A DNA stretch of 64,000 nt from Mycobacterium sp. Aquia_213 (GCF_026625985.1 NZ_CP113116.1:2790001-2854000); one strand, 5' to 3'. Numbered from the stretch's first letter, positions 1-8,854 are shown. The notes: generated by a model not told the origin, from the sequence alone. Made by a program: numbers and translations.

Positions 1-1030
1 CCTCGGCCACCGGTTCGGACACCGCGCCGTGCGCGTCGATCAGCGCGGCATCGACGCCGAGCAGCTGCACCTTCGCATCGTTGGAGTAGCTCACCACGCC
101 GCCCATCACGTACTCGGATGAGCCGGGCCGGTCGGTCAGCCGCGCGGCCACCAGTCCCGCCGTGCAGGACTCCGCGGTGGCTATCCGGCGGCCGGACAGT
201 AGCCGCGCGACCACGTCGTCCACCTGCGATCCGTCCTCGGAGTACAGCTGTTGCCCGTGCCGGTCGCGCAGCAGCCGGGTCAGTTCGGCGTAGGCCTCCC
301 CCGCGTCGGGCTCGTAGCGGGTGACCATTTCGATCTCGCCCCGCCGCAGGCAGGTGGTGATCTCCAGCGCCTCGAATCCGGCGACGGAATTCTGCGCGTC
401 CCGCAGCGTTTCGGCCAGCCCCGACTCGGGCAGCCCGAACATCCGGATGGTTTCCTGACGGTAGATCGTCCGGCCGGCGATCGCCTGCTGCGCAGCGGGA
501 GTCTGGATGGCCGTGTGCCACATCGGCTGAAGCTCACGCGGGGGTCCGGGAAGCACGATCACCGTTGGCTTTCCGGGCACCACGACGCCGGGGGCGGTGC
601 CCACCGGATCCAGCACCTGGGCGCCGGCGGGAACCATCGCCTGCTTGCGGTTCGCCGCGCGCACCGCATCGAAGCTTTCCGAATCGAAGTGCGCCATAAG
701 CTTTTTGAGAATGTTGGCGATCTTGGCTTCGACTTCTTCGTCGAGCACCAGCTCGCGCTCGCAGAAGCGGGCCACCACCTCGACGGTCATATCGTCGGCC
801 GTCGGACCCAGTCCACCGCTGGTCACGATCAGGTCCACGCCCTGCGCGGCCATGAAGCGCAGTTGCGCCTCGATGTCAGAGGGGCGATCGCCGCAGATGG
901 TGATGTGGGCCAGCTCTACGCCCAGTTCGAGCAGCCGGTCGGCGATCCACGGGCCGTTTCTGTCCTGGACGCGTCCGGTGAGGACTTCGGTTCCGGTGAC
1001 GACGATGCCTGCGCGTGCGCTCACCGGCAC
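1..1030 (-). CDS. cinA: CinA family protein (MoaB-like domain plus nicotinamide-nucleotide amidase domain), 3' end outside window
   Basis: About 343 N-terminal residues are visible; the C-terminus runs off the left edge. The N-terminal half has the MoCF/MoaB-like motifs GTEVLTG and TSGGLGPTADD. The visible C-terminal part begins the amidase domain with ATAESCTAGL and the YSNDAK stretch. CinA proteins cleave pyrophosphate-type nucleotides and deamidate NMN in the pyridine nucleotide cycle. I chose the GTG at 1030 (V-P-V-S-A-R-A-G) because it aligns with the M-A-V-S-A-R-A-G start I recall for Rv1901; a second in-frame GTG lies at 1024. The gene is transcribed leftwards, away from the next gene. 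The identification is firm and the start is probable. Confidence 0.93.
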   Translation of the reverse strand, partial: MPVSARAGIVVTGTEVLTGRVQDRNGPWIADRLLELGVELAHITICGDRPSDIEAQLRFMAAQGVDLIVTSGGLGPTADDMTVEVVARFCERELVLDEEVEAKIANILKKLMAHFDSESFDAVRAANRKQAMVPAGAQVLDPVGTAPGVVVPGKPTVIVLPGPPRELQPMWHTAIQTPAAQQAIAGRTIYRQETIRMFGLPESGLAETLRDAQNSVAGFEALEITTCLRRGEIEMVTRYEPDAGEAYAELTRLLRDRHGQQLYSEDGSQVDDVVARLLSGRRIATAESCTAGLVAARLTDRPGSSEYVMGGVVSYSNDAKVQLLGVDAALIDAHGAVSEPVAE

Positions 1031-1163
1031 GAGCCTACGCACCCGCGCTGCCTGGCCGGCCGGGCGGCGTCGAGTGTGAATTCTTGCCGACCTGGACGCA
1101 CACCCGACGCCGTCAGTGCACACGCGACGGGCGCCGAGCGGGCTCAGGCGAAGCGCCGCGGCC

Positions 1164-1469
1164 CTAACCCTCGGCGAGGTAGCGCTCGACCGTCGCGACT
1201 TTCTGGGTCATCGCGTCCTGGACGCCGACTCGCAGGTCCGCCTTGATCACCGTGCTGACCCTGGGGGCACGAGCGGCGACGGCCTCGACCGCGCGCTGCA
1301 CGACCGCCATCACTTCCTCCCAGGTATCTCCCTCGATCACGGTGAACATGGAATCGGTCTTGTTGGGCAGCCCGGAATCGCGCACCACCCGCACCGCTTC
1401 GGCGACGATCTCGCCGACGCCCTCACCGACCCCGAGCGGGGTGACGGAAAACGCGACTAGGACAGACAC
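1164..1469 (-). CDS. Thiamine-binding/MTH1187-type small protein (Rv1898 homologue)
   Basis: This 101-residue protein begins with VSVLVAFSVTPLG and continues with SDSMFTVIEG-like and VSTVIKADLR-type strands typical of the DUF77/MTH1187 family. The fold is a small ferredoxin-like homo-oligomer, and some members bind thiamine. Its exact role in mycobacteria is unproven. The GTG at 1469 is preferred to longer in-frame starts because the family begins directly with this beta strand. The gene is divergent from dtd, whose start lies 38 bases away, so the two probably share a compact promoter region. The cinA/this gene/dtd neighbourhood matches the M. tuberculosis order but lacks lipJ and lppD. Confidence 0.88.
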   Translation of the reverse strand: MSVLVAFSVTPLGVGEGVGEIVAEAVRVVRDSGLPNKTDSMFTVIEGDTWEEVMAVVQRAVEAVAARAPRVSTVIKADLRVGVQDAMTQKVATVERYLAEG

Positions 1470-1507
1470 GTGACGAGCGTACCCATCCGGCCTGGCAGCA
1501 TCGAACC

Positions 1508-1939
1508 ATGCGGGTTCTGGTGCAACGGGTCTCGTCGGCAGCGGTGGCGATCGACGGCCGGGTGGTGGGTGCCATCCGGCCCGAAACCCAGGGGCTGCTG
1601 GCATTTGTCGGCGTCACCCATAGCGACGATGTCGACAAAGCGCGCCGGCTTGCCGAAAAGCTTTGGAATCTACGTATTCTCGCCGACGAACATTCCGCGG
1701 CCGATATCGATGCGCCGATCCTGGTGGTCAGCCAATTCACGCTTTACGCCGACACCGCGAAGGGCCGCCGGCCATCGTGGAACAAGGCGGCTCCCGGCGC
1801 TGTGGCCGAGCCCATGGTCGCGGCGTTCGCGGACGCGTTGCGCGGGTTGGGCGCCCACGTCGAAACCGGCGTGTTCGGGGCGAATATGCAGGTCGAATTG
1901 GTCAACGACGGACCGGTAACGGTGTTTCTCGAACTCTGA
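1508..1939 (+). CDS. dtd: D-aminoacyl-tRNA deacylase
   Basis: The protein has 143 residues, the usual DTD length. It starts MRVLVQRVSSAAV and carries both active-site signatures: SQFTLYAD near residue 77, and the NDGPVT motif with the Gly-cisPro element near residue 136. DTD removes D-amino acids (and mischarged glycine) from tRNA in the cytoplasm as a proofreading step. It is transcribed divergently from the thiamine-binding gene and is followed 54 bases later by a methyltransferase gene on the same strand. No unusual features are seen. Confidence 0.95.
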   Translation: MRVLVQRVSSAAVAIDGRVVGAIRPETQGLLAFVGVTHSDDVDKARRLAEKLWNLRILADEHSAADIDAPILVVSQFTLYADTAKGRRPSWNKAAPGAVAEPMVAAFADALRGLGAHVETGVFGANMQVELVNDGPVTVFLEL

Positions 1940-1993
1940 ACTGGCCCTCACAGGTACCTTGGATCTTGGCCTATCGAAACAGGAGGGGCGACC

Positions 1994-2917
1994 ATGAGCA
2001 CTGCGCCGGCATCCGGGCCCGAATTCGGCTCGCTCCGTTCCGATGACGACCAATGGGACATCGTCAGCAGCGTCGGTTACACCGCTCTCCTGGTGGCGGG
2101 ATGGCGTGCACTACACGCCGTGAGCGCGCAACCGCTGGTCCGAGACGAATACGCCAAGGTGTTCATCGCAGCGTCACAGGACCCGTATTTGGCCGGTGTG
2201 CTTGCCAATCCGGGAACCACCGACGACGAGACCGCGTTTCCGCGTCTCTACGGTGTGCAGACTCGCTTCTTCGACGACTTTTTCGTTTCCGCGGCCGGCG
2301 CGGGCATTCAACAAGCGGTGATCGTCGCCGCGGGATTGGACTCCCGCTCGTATCGCCTTGAATGGCCGCCCGGAACAAGCGTTTTCGAAATCGACCTGCC
2401 GAAAGTCCTGGAATTCAAGGCTCATGTGCTGGGCGAGCACGGCGCGGTGCCCAAGGCGTCGCGGGTTGAGGTCGCCGCCGACCTGCGCACCGAATGGTCC
2501 AGGCCGCTGGAAGCGGCCGGTTTCGACACCGAAAGGCCCAGCGCCTGGTCGGTGGAGGGGATATTGCCCTACCTGACCGATGAAGCCCAGAACACGCTCT
2601 TCACCCGGATCAGCGGACTGAGCGCACCCGGCAGCCGAATCGCCATCGGCGCACTGGGATCGCGATTGGACCACGACCAGCTCGAAGCGCTGGAAACCAA
2701 CCACCCCGGAGTGAATATGTCCGGCGATGTGGACTTCTCCTCCCTTACCTACGAGCCCAAGGGTGACCCCGCCGAATGGCTGGCCGCACACGGCTGGAGC
2801 GTGGAGCCGATCCGCAGCACCCTCGACTTGCAGGCCGGCTACGGCATGACACCGCCCGATGTCGACGTGAAAATCGACGGTTTCATGCATTCGCAGTACA
2901 TAACGGCAACCCGGTAA
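1994..2917 (+). CDS. SAM-dependent methyltransferase, PPM1/leucine carboxyl methyltransferase family (Rv1896c type)
   Basis: The 307-residue protein belongs to the large mycobacterial PPM1-like family. Markers are DQWDIVSSVGYTALLVAGWRA at the N-terminus, the SAM-binding VIVAAGLDSRSYRLEWP around residue 110, an acidic strand VFEIDLPKVLEFK, and the WSVEGILPYL segment near residue 188. The substrate is unknown; family members are thought to methylate carboxyl or hydroxyl groups of small molecules or lipids. GGAGGGG lies just upstream of the ATG at 1994. A paralogue lies at 14239-15168. It is followed 14 bases later by the HAD gene and probably cotranscribed with it. Confidence 0.9.
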   Translation: MSTAPASGPEFGSLRSDDDQWDIVSSVGYTALLVAGWRALHAVSAQPLVRDEYAKVFIAASQDPYLAGVLANPGTTDDETAFPRLYGVQTRFFDDFFVSAAGAGIQQAVIVAAGLDSRSYRLEWPPGTSVFEIDLPKVLEFKAHVLGEHGAVPKASRVEVAADLRTEWSRPLEAAGFDTERPSAWSVEGILPYLTDEAQNTLFTRISGLSAPGSRIAIGALGSRLDHDQLEALETNHPGVNMSGDVDFSSLTYEPKGDPAEWLAAHGWSVEPIRSTLDLQAGYGMTPPDVDVKIDGFMHSQYITATR

Positions 2918-2931
2918 CGGATGGAGTCGAC

Positions 2932-3732
2932 GTGGTGACCATGACGATGCTCTCGCCCGCCGATGCCATAGCCGAGATCGCGGTCAGTTCACCAGGACCG
3001 CGAGTCGGTGCTTTCTTCGATCTCGACGGAACGCTGGTCGACGGCTTCACGGCGGCGGTGCACGTCGGCGACCGGATCCGGCGCCGGCAGGTCGGTATCG
3101 GTGAGCTGGCCGGCGTGTTCGAAGCCGCGCTGCGATATCGATTCGGCCGCCTGGAATTCGAGCACCTCATCGTGCGGGCCGCCGGCTATTTGCAGGGCCA
3201 GTCACTGGTCGACCTCGACGAGTTGGGCGAGCGGCTGTTCGTCGAACGTGTTGCCCCACGCATGTATTCGCATATGCGAGAAATCGTGCAAGCGCATCAG
3301 GAACGCGGGCATACCGTGGTGCTCAGTTCATCTGCGCTGTCGATTCAGGCGCTGCCGGTCGCCCGCTTTCTGGGTATCTCCAACGTGCAATGCAACCGCT
3401 TCGAGCTTGACGAGCACGGATGCCTGACCGGCGGAATCGTCAAACCGATCGTATGGGGCGCAACGAAAGCATCTGCGGTGCAACTGTTCTGTACCGACAA
3501 TGATGTTGCGGCGCAACACAGTTACTTCTACGCCGATGGTGACGAGGATGCGGCGTCGATGTCGGTGGTCGGCTATCCGCGACCGGTGAACCCCCGCTCG
3601 GGTCTGGCGGCCGCGGCCGCGGCGCACGGCTGGCCGGTGATGTGCCTCGCCTCGGTGCGGCGCCGGCCGATGCGGACGCTGCGCTATCTGGCGAACCACG
3701 TTCGCCGCGAGTCTCAGCGCGACGGCGACTAA
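2932..3732 (+). CDS. HAD-superfamily (subfamily IB, SerB-like) hydrolase
   Basis: The 266-residue product has HAD motif I FFDLDGTLVDG at residues 28-38, a motif II serine in VVLSSSALS, a lysine in GGIVKPIVWGATK, and motif IV YADGDEDAASM followed by GYPRPVNP. This is the layout of HAD-IB phosphatases such as SerB. The substrate is not predictable. The GTG at 2932 is preceded by GGAG with 5-base spacing; ATG 2941 is an alternative. The gene begins 14 bases after the methyltransferase and converges with the dehydrogenase gene, overlapping its stop by four bases. Some mycobacterial HAD-IB proteins are fused to an acyltransferase; this one is not. Confidence 0.85.
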   Translation: MVTMTMLSPADAIAEIAVSSPGPRVGAFFDLDGTLVDGFTAAVHVGDRIRRRQVGIGELAGVFEAALRYRFGRLEFEHLIVRAAGYLQGQSLVDLDELGERLFVERVAPRMYSHMREIVQAHQERGHTVVLSSSALSIQALPVARFLGISNVQCNRFELDEHGCLTGGIVKPIVWGATKASAVQLFCTDNDVAAQHSYFYADGDEDAASMSVVGYPRPVNPRSGLAAAAAAHGWPVMCLASVRRRPMRTLRYLANHVRRESQRDGD

Positions 3733-4754
3733 GGCTTCAGCAGAATCTTCACGACGTCGCCCGATCGCGACTCGGCGGTCGCGTACGCTTTGGCGGCTTC
3801 GTCCAACGACATTGACGTGGTGAAGATGCCATCGACGTCGAGCCGGCCGGATTGCAGCAGCGGGATCAACTCCGGCCACGTCCGTTGCACCGGCGCCGTG
3901 GTGAATCGCATGCTCGTGCTGCGAATCAGGCAGCCCAAGGCGTTGAGCGGGAACGGATTCATGTCGTGCACACCGACAACCGAGACTGTGCCACCGGGCC
4001 GGACGGTGTTGATCGCATCGGTCAGGGAGGCATCCGTGGCGACGGCATCGATCACCGCGTCGGCGCCGCGTCCGCCGGTGGCCGCCATGATCGCTTCGAG
4101 GGCAGGCGCTTTGACCGGCGTCGCACCCCACTGCGCCGCGCGGTCCAGCCGGCCGTCGACCATATCGATCGCGAAAACCGTTGCAGCGCCCTGGAAAAAC
4201 GCACTACGCAGCGCGCATAGGCCGACTGCGCCCAGGCCGATGACCGCGACGGTGCCGCCGAATGGAATGTCGGCGCGCTGTGCCGCAGCCCAGCCGGTGG
4301 CCAGGTTGTCGGTAAGAAGCAGTGCCTGTTCGGTGCTGATGCCGTCGGGCATCTTCAGCAGCTGAAAATCGGCGGCGGGCACGGCGAGCAGATCTGCTTG
4401 TGCACCACCCAGCAGGCCTCCGCCGAAGATCTGAAAGCCGGAGTAGCACATGACCGGATCGCGGGTGGCACACCCCGCGCAGCTGCCACAGCCCGTCACC
4501 GACGACACCATGACCTGATCTCCAGCCTTGACGGTGCGCACCTCGGGCCCGACTTCCACGACCGTGCCGACCGCTTCGTGGCCCAGCGCGATCGGGTCGG
4601 GCATCGGAAAATCGGCCTCGTAGAAGTGCAGGTCGGATCCGCAGATGCCGGCGGCGGCGACTTCGACGATCGCTCCGTCGGGGCCGGGAAGAGCGGGATC
4701 GGGACGGGTGTCGACCCGGATGTTGCGGGGTCCGTCGACGACTACCGTGCGCAT
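3729..4754 (-). CDS. Zinc-dependent medium-chain alcohol dehydrogenase (Rv1895 homologue)
   Basis: The 341-residue MDR enzyme has a catalytic zinc site with C38 in GICGSDLH and H59-E60 in LGHEAVG. The structural zinc cysteines are C89, C92, C95 and C103, and a GLGAVG nucleotide-binding loop lies near residue 175. It should oxidise an alcohol or polyol with NAD(P)+, substrate unknown. It lies downstream of the monooxygenase gene on the same strand, 26 bases away, so the two are likely an operon that converts a ketone or alcohol substrate. The short TVVVDG N-terminus starts at an ATG 26 bases after the monooxygenase stop. Confidence 0.9.
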   Translation of the reverse strand: MRTVVVDGPRNIRVDTRPDPALPGPDGAIVEVAAAGICGSDLHFYEADFPMPDPIALGHEAVGTVVEVGPEVRTVKAGDQVMVSSVTGCGSCAGCATRDPVMCYSGFQIFGGGLLGGAQADLLAVPAADFQLLKMPDGISTEQALLLTDNLATGWAAAQRADIPFGGTVAVIGLGAVGLCALRSAFFQGAATVFAIDMVDGRLDRAAQWGATPVKAPALEAIMAATGGRGADAVIDAVATDASLTDAINTVRPGGTVSVVGVHDMNPFPLNALGCLIRSTSMRFTTAPVQRTWPELIPLLQSGRLDVDGIFTTSMSLDEAAKAYATAESRSGDVVKILLKP

Positions 4755-4780
4755 AGCGGTGTGCTCACTTCCTTGTCGAA

Positions 4781-6715
4781 TTACGAACTACGGCGTCGCA
4801 CAATAAATTGGGACCAATCAGGCTCGCGCACCGCGGCCCAGTACTCGTTGAGGCGCCACGGGCTGACGGTGTGGATCTCCCCGTCGGCGTTCTTGAAGTA
4901 GGAGTGTTTGACCGCGGGATGAGACCACACCATTTTCTTGATCTGGGTCTGAGTCCGCTGGTGCCAACCGGTCGCGGCTTCGGTCTTGGGTTCCATCGAG
5001 TGCACCTCGGCGTCGGCCAGGCGCTGCAGGCACTGGTCGATGTAGCGCATCTGCAGTTCGGACTGGAAGATCAGGCTGCCGCCGTGCGCGAGGTGGGTGC
5101 CAGGCCCGTAGATGATGAAGAAGTTGGGGAATTCGGGGACCGTGATGCCCAGGTACGCGTACGGGCGGCTCCCCCACATCTCGTGTAGGTCAATTCCGTT
5201 GCGGCCGGTCACTTTCAGCGGCCACAACACGTCGGTGTGCCGGAAACCGGTGGCGTACACGATGACGTCGACCTCGTGCTCCACACCGTCTTGGGTGACG
5301 ACTCCGCGGGGGGTGATCTTCTGGATCGCGGTGCGGACCAGTTCGACATTGTCGCGCTGCAGCGTCTGCAGCCAGCTGCCGTTGTCCTGCAGCGTGCGTT
5401 TGCCGCAGGCGGGATAGTCGGGCATCACCTTCGCCAACAACTGGTCGTCGTCGCCGACCTGGCTGGTGATCCACTGCGAGAACATCATTGCGGCAGCGGC
5501 GTTGATGTCGCTGACGGCCGCATCCTGATCGGCGTAGTTCGGATCGGCTTGGGCGGCGTCGAGGCCCTTATCCGATCCGGGCCACAAGACCAAGAACCGA
5601 TACCAGCGTCCGTAGAACGGCAGGTTGCGCATCGCCCAGCGCACGCCGTCTCCGACTTCGTCGTGATACATGGGATTCGGGAACATCCACTGGGCGGTCC
5701 GCTGGAAGACAGTGAGATGCTCGACGTCCTCGGCAATGGCGGGCGCGATCTGGAAGCCGCTGGCGCCGGCGCCGATCAAGGCGACTCGCAAGCCGGCGAC
5801 GTCGACCGAGTGATCCCAGGCCGCGGAGTGAAAGGACGGCCCCGCGAAGCTGTCGGCGCCATCGAATTCGGGGATCTGCGGCCGATTGAGCTGGCCGACC
5901 GCGGTGATCAGGGCGCGCACCCGAAGCGTGCTGGTCTGTCCGTCCGCGTCGCGCAACGAAACGCTCCAGATTCCCTCGCCGTCATTCCACTCGGCTGCCA
6001 GAACCTCGGTGTTCCAGCGGATGTGCTCGGCCAGGTCGTGCTTCTTCATCACCTTGGTGAAGTAGTGCTGCAGCTCGTCTTGCCCGGCGAAGAAGTGCGT
6101 CCAGTCGTTGTTGGGTTCGAAGCTGTAGCAGTAGAAATGGTTGGCGACATCGACCCGGGCTCCGGGATAGCTGTTCTCCCACCATGTTCCGCCGGGGCCG
6201 GCGTTCTTCTCCACGATCGTGAAGGGGATGTTCGCCTGTTGGAGCCGGACGCCGGCCAGCAGTCCCGATTCCCCGCATCCGACGACGAGGATCGGCAGGT
6301 CGGCCGCGCGCTCGGTGGGTATTGCCACCGGGCGGCGCGGGTCGGTCCCGTCCAGGTCGAGTTCTTCGGCGACCAGGGATTGGTAGTCGTCGGGAACGTG
6401 TTCGCAGGCCGCCCAGTCCATCATTTCGCGGATGAGTTCCGGGCTCAGCGGCTCCGGCTCGGGGCAGCCGCGGTCGCGATACTCGCTGATGACGGTCAGC
6501 GCCTCGGCGCGGGCACGGGCCTTGTCGTCTTCCGACATGAACCCCTGCACCTCGTTGAGGAAGATGCCCATTTGCTTGTAGTCGCGAATGAATCGCGGGT
6601 CGCCGGTGATGTGGACGAGCGACAACAGCAGCGTGGGGATGCTGACGTCCTCCAGGGCCGCCGCGATTTCCTCCGTTGACGTGGTGAAAGGGCGGCCGGA
6701 GTAGGGGCTGCGCAT
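4781..6715 (-). CDS. Flavin-dependent Baeyer-Villiger type monooxygenase with N-terminal extension (HAPMO-like)
   Basis: The 644-residue protein has about 140 residues ahead of the first Rossmann motif (VVGCGESGLLAG). A second dinucleotide motif, LIGAGASGF, comes near residue 315. Between them lies FAGPSFHSAAWDHS, a variant of the BVMO fingerprint FxGxxxHxxxW. The length and the extra N-terminal domain match the 4-hydroxyacetophenone monooxygenase group rather than cyclohexanone monooxygenases. It probably inserts oxygen next to a ketone using FAD and NADPH. The start ATG at 6715 is followed on the coding strand by the dehydrogenase gene, suggesting a small ketone-degradation operon. Upstream, 275 bases separate it from pstS3 and must hold both divergent promoters. 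Confidence 0.88.
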   Translation of the reverse strand: MRSPYSGRPFTTSTEEIAAALEDVSIPTLLLSLVHITGDPRFIRDYKQMGIFLNEVQGFMSEDDKARARAEALTVISEYRDRGCPEPEPLSPELIREMMDWAACEHVPDDYQSLVAEELDLDGTDPRRPVAIPTERAADLPILVVGCGESGLLAGVRLQQANIPFTIVEKNAGPGGTWWENSYPGARVDVANHFYCYSFEPNNDWTHFFAGQDELQHYFTKVMKKHDLAEHIRWNTEVLAAEWNDGEGIWSVSLRDADGQTSTLRVRALITAVGQLNRPQIPEFDGADSFAGPSFHSAAWDHSVDVAGLRVALIGAGASGFQIAPAIAEDVEHLTVFQRTAQWMFPNPMYHDEVGDGVRWAMRNLPFYGRWYRFLVLWPGSDKGLDAAQADPNYADQDAAVSDINAAAAMMFSQWITSQVGDDDQLLAKVMPDYPACGKRTLQDNGSWLQTLQRDNVELVRTAIQKITPRGVVTQDGVEHEVDVIVYATGFRHTDVLWPLKVTGRNGIDLHEMWGSRPYAYLGITVPEFPNFFIIYGPGTHLAHGGSLIFQSELQMRYIDQCLQRLADAEVHSMEPKTEAATGWHQRTQTQIKKMVWSHPAVKHSYFKNADGEIHTVSPWRLNEYWAAVREPDWSQFIVRRRSS

Positions 6716-6990
6716 CGAGCCGATCCTTTCGGGAGACGGGGAAACCTATTACGCTACTCACCGTTTCGTAATTGGCAGCACTACGCTACCCGCTGCCGAC
6801 GGAGCGGATCAAGAGTCGTCGCCGCAGGGCGCGCGCTCGGGAAGATTTCACGAAGGCGTAGGTGTTGATCTTGTTAGTATTTGGCTCGTAGCTGGCGGAG
6901 ATCGCTGGTTACGCGTCGCGGCCACGGAGGCGGCGGCCCCGATTCATCCCGACGGTCGATTTCGGTTCATCGCGACAGTTAGGAACGGAA

Positions 6991-8091
6991 TTGAAGCGCA
7001 ACCGATTTGGTGGGGCGCTGAGCGTCTTGACTAGCGGTGTGCTGCTCCTGTCGGGGTGCGGGGCTGACGAGAATGCGGCCGGGCAGGATTCGACGCCGGT
7101 GACGGTGAATTGTGGCGGGAAGGCGAGGCTGAAGGCGAGCGGGTCGACGGCCCAGACCAACGCGATGACGCGGTTCATCAAGGCGTTCGAACAGGCCTGC
7201 CCCGGTCAGACCCTGGACTACACCGCGAATGGTTCGGGAGCCGGGATCAGCGAATTCATCGGCAACCAAACCGATTTCGGCGGCTCCGACTCACCGCTGG
7301 CAGGCAATGAGTACGCCGCGGCCCAACAGCGTTGTGGATCGCCGGCGTGGGATCTTCCGGTGGTGTTCGGGCCGATCGCAATCACTTACAACGTCAAGGG
7401 CTTGAATTCGCTGAATCTCGATGCTCAGACGGCAGCGAAGATCTTCAATGGGGCCATTACCACCTGGAACGATCCCGCAATCCAGGTGCTCAACAAGGGC
7501 GTGACGCTGCCCGCCGAGCCGATTCGTGTCGTGTTCCGCAGCGATATGTCCGGGACCACGGATAACTTCCAGAAGTACCTCGATGCGGCGTCCGGGGGCG
7601 TTTGGGGTAAGGGCTCCGGGAAGGCGTTCAACGGCGGCGTCGGCGAGGGTGCCAAGGGCAACGACGGCACCTCGTCGGCGGTCAAGGCCACCGAAGGGGC
7701 TGTCACCTACAACGAGTGGTCGTTCGCCAAGTCGAAGAATTTGAGCATGGCAAAGATCGTCACCCCGGCCGGTCCGGACGCGGTAGCGATCAGCACCGAC
7801 TCGGTGAGCAAGACGATTTCGGGCGCCGCGGTCATCGGCCGGGATAACGACATGGTGCTCGACACCGTGTCGTTCTATAACCCCACGCAGTCCGGCGCCT
7901 ATCCGATTGTGATGGCGACCTACGAGATTGTCTGCTCGAAGTATGCGGATCCGCAGGTCGGCACCGCCGTGCGCGCATTCCTAGAAAGCTCCCTCGGTGC
8001 CGGCCAGGACGGCTTGGCGGACAACGGGTACATACCGATTCCCAACGCATGGAAGTCGTGGTTGTTGGCTTCGGTCAATGCCGTCGCGTGA
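6991..8091 (+). CDS. pstS3: Phosphate-binding lipoprotein PstS (PstS3 type)
   Basis: The 366-residue periplasmic solute-binding protein starts at a TTG (6991) right after the ribosome site AGGAACGGAA. A lipobox LLSGC places the lipidated cysteine near residue 23. Phosphate-binding stretches are visible: KASGSTAQTNAM, TANGSGAGISEF, GGSDSPL, RSDMSGTTDNFQKY and GNDGTSSAV. It closely resembles PstS3 as I recall it, and delivers phosphate to the Pst ABC transporter. No pstC/A/B genes adjoin it, so it is a stand-alone copy. The divergent neighbour is a monooxygenase gene. A Pho-box type control is likely but I did not identify a box. Confidence 0.93.
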   Translation: MKRNRFGGALSVLTSGVLLLSGCGADENAAGQDSTPVTVNCGGKARLKASGSTAQTNAMTRFIKAFEQACPGQTLDYTANGSGAGISEFIGNQTDFGGSDSPLAGNEYAAAQQRCGSPAWDLPVVFGPIAITYNVKGLNSLNLDAQTAAKIFNGAITTWNDPAIQVLNKGVTLPAEPIRVVFRSDMSGTTDNFQKYLDAASGGVWGKGSGKAFNGGVGEGAKGNDGTSSAVKATEGAVTYNEWSFAKSKNLSMAKIVTPAGPDAVAISTDSVSKTISGAAVIGRDNDMVLDTVSFYNPTQSGAYPIVMATYEIVCSKYADPQVGTAVRAFLESSLGAGQDGLADNGYIPIPNAWKSWLLASVNAVA

Positions 8092-8100
8092 CGCTGGACT

Positions 8101-8114
8101 TAGAACCGGTTCTC
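8101..8114. promoter_or_regulatory. Palindrome with near-KstR sequence
   Basis: TAGAACCGGTTCTC contains the perfect 12-base palindrome AGAACCGGTTCT. It matches the KstR consensus TnnAACnnGTTnnA except at the last base. It begins 9 bases after the pstS3 stop and lies about 160 bases ahead of the membrane-protein gene. It may be an operator, or simply a short inverted repeat without function. Confidence 0.3.
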
Positions 8115-8271
8115 ATCCGCGCGACCGCCGGTCATTGTGCCGATTTGGCATGGCTGCGGCCCTGTGCTGATTCCTCTGGCTGCGAAACAATAGGACGACT
8201 TGGGGTTCGGGTGCGGCCACGTCGCTGACCGCGCTGCCGACGGTGTCGAGGGCGAACGGGAGGTGACCGCT

Positions 8272-8736
8272 GTGGCTCCCTTACTCACGGCCTGCAGCGG
8301 CTTCCTCTTCGCGGTTTTGTGGATGGATTTGATGTTCGACGTCCAGGTTCTCGCGCATCGATCCGCCGGTGATGAACTGCCCGAGCCGGTGCTCGCCTCC
8401 ATCGCGGGGTATTACCACCGCGCGACCACCGCGGCGCGCCCGATGAGTCGGCTGATCGCTCTGGTGATGTTGATTTTGTTGGGCGCGTTGGGGTTTCAGG
8501 CGACCCTGGGGCGCGATCCCGGTTGGCTACTCGTGGTTTCGGCCGGGCTCGCCGGTATCCCGACGATGCTGGCGCTGACCCAGACGGTTCCCGACGCGAT
8601 ACGGCTTGGACACCGCACCGACAGCGTGGCCGAGCAAAGCCACCTGGCGCGGTCGGTCTGTCGCGATCACCTCGTCTGCGTCGGGTGCATGCTTGCGTTC
8701 CTGGTCCTGTGGGTGGCCCGCGCCCTGGTCATCTGA
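8272..8736 (+). CDS. Small conserved membrane protein, four predicted transmembrane helices
   Basis: I do not recognise a named family. The 154-residue product has four hydrophobic segments: LLTACSGFLFAVLW at the N-terminus, LIALVMLILLGALGFQ in the middle, LLVVSAGLAGIPTMLAL, and CMLAFLVLWVARALVI at the C-terminus. A charged loop follows the first and third. I place the start at GTG 8272 because GGGAGG lies 8 bases upstream; GTG 8263 overlaps that site and longer starts lack one. It stands alone between pstS3 and the nitronate monooxygenase gene. Confidence 0.65.
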   Translation: MAPLLTACSGFLFAVLWMDLMFDVQVLAHRSAGDELPEPVLASIAGYYHRATTAARPMSRLIALVMLILLGALGFQATLGRDPGWLLVVSAGLAGIPTMLALTQTVPDAIRLGHRTDSVAEQSHLARSVCRDHLVCVGCMLAFLVLWVARALVI

Positions 8737-8813
8737 GACCGCAGAGCAACGCGCCGTAGTCGCGGGGCGCTAGTCAGGGGCCCCTGGCCACGTCATGGCC
8801 GCGCGTACTAAAC

Positions 8814-8827
8814 TAGAACACGTTCCA
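8814..8827. promoter_or_regulatory. KstR-type operator
   Basis: TAGAACACGTTCCA fits the published KstR consensus TnnAACnnGTTnnA at every fixed position. It lies 27 bases upstream of the nitronate monooxygenase ATG, where a repressor would block the promoter. KstR is the TetR-family repressor of cholesterol catabolism genes in mycobacteria. As I recall, the M. tuberculosis homologue Rv1894c is counted in that regulon. Confidence 0.8.
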
Positions 8828-8854
8828 ATTCGGCCGGCATCCCAGGAGTTTGTA

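Noticed and set aside
2776..2931. Extended start of the HAD gene inside the methyltransferase gene
   Set aside because: The HAD fold begins after GTG 2932, which has a ribosome site; the extension is out-of-frame methyltransferase sequence.
5237..6679. 480-codon plus-strand open frame
   Set aside because: Antisense of the monooxygenase gene; the minus-strand product has both Rossmann motifs.
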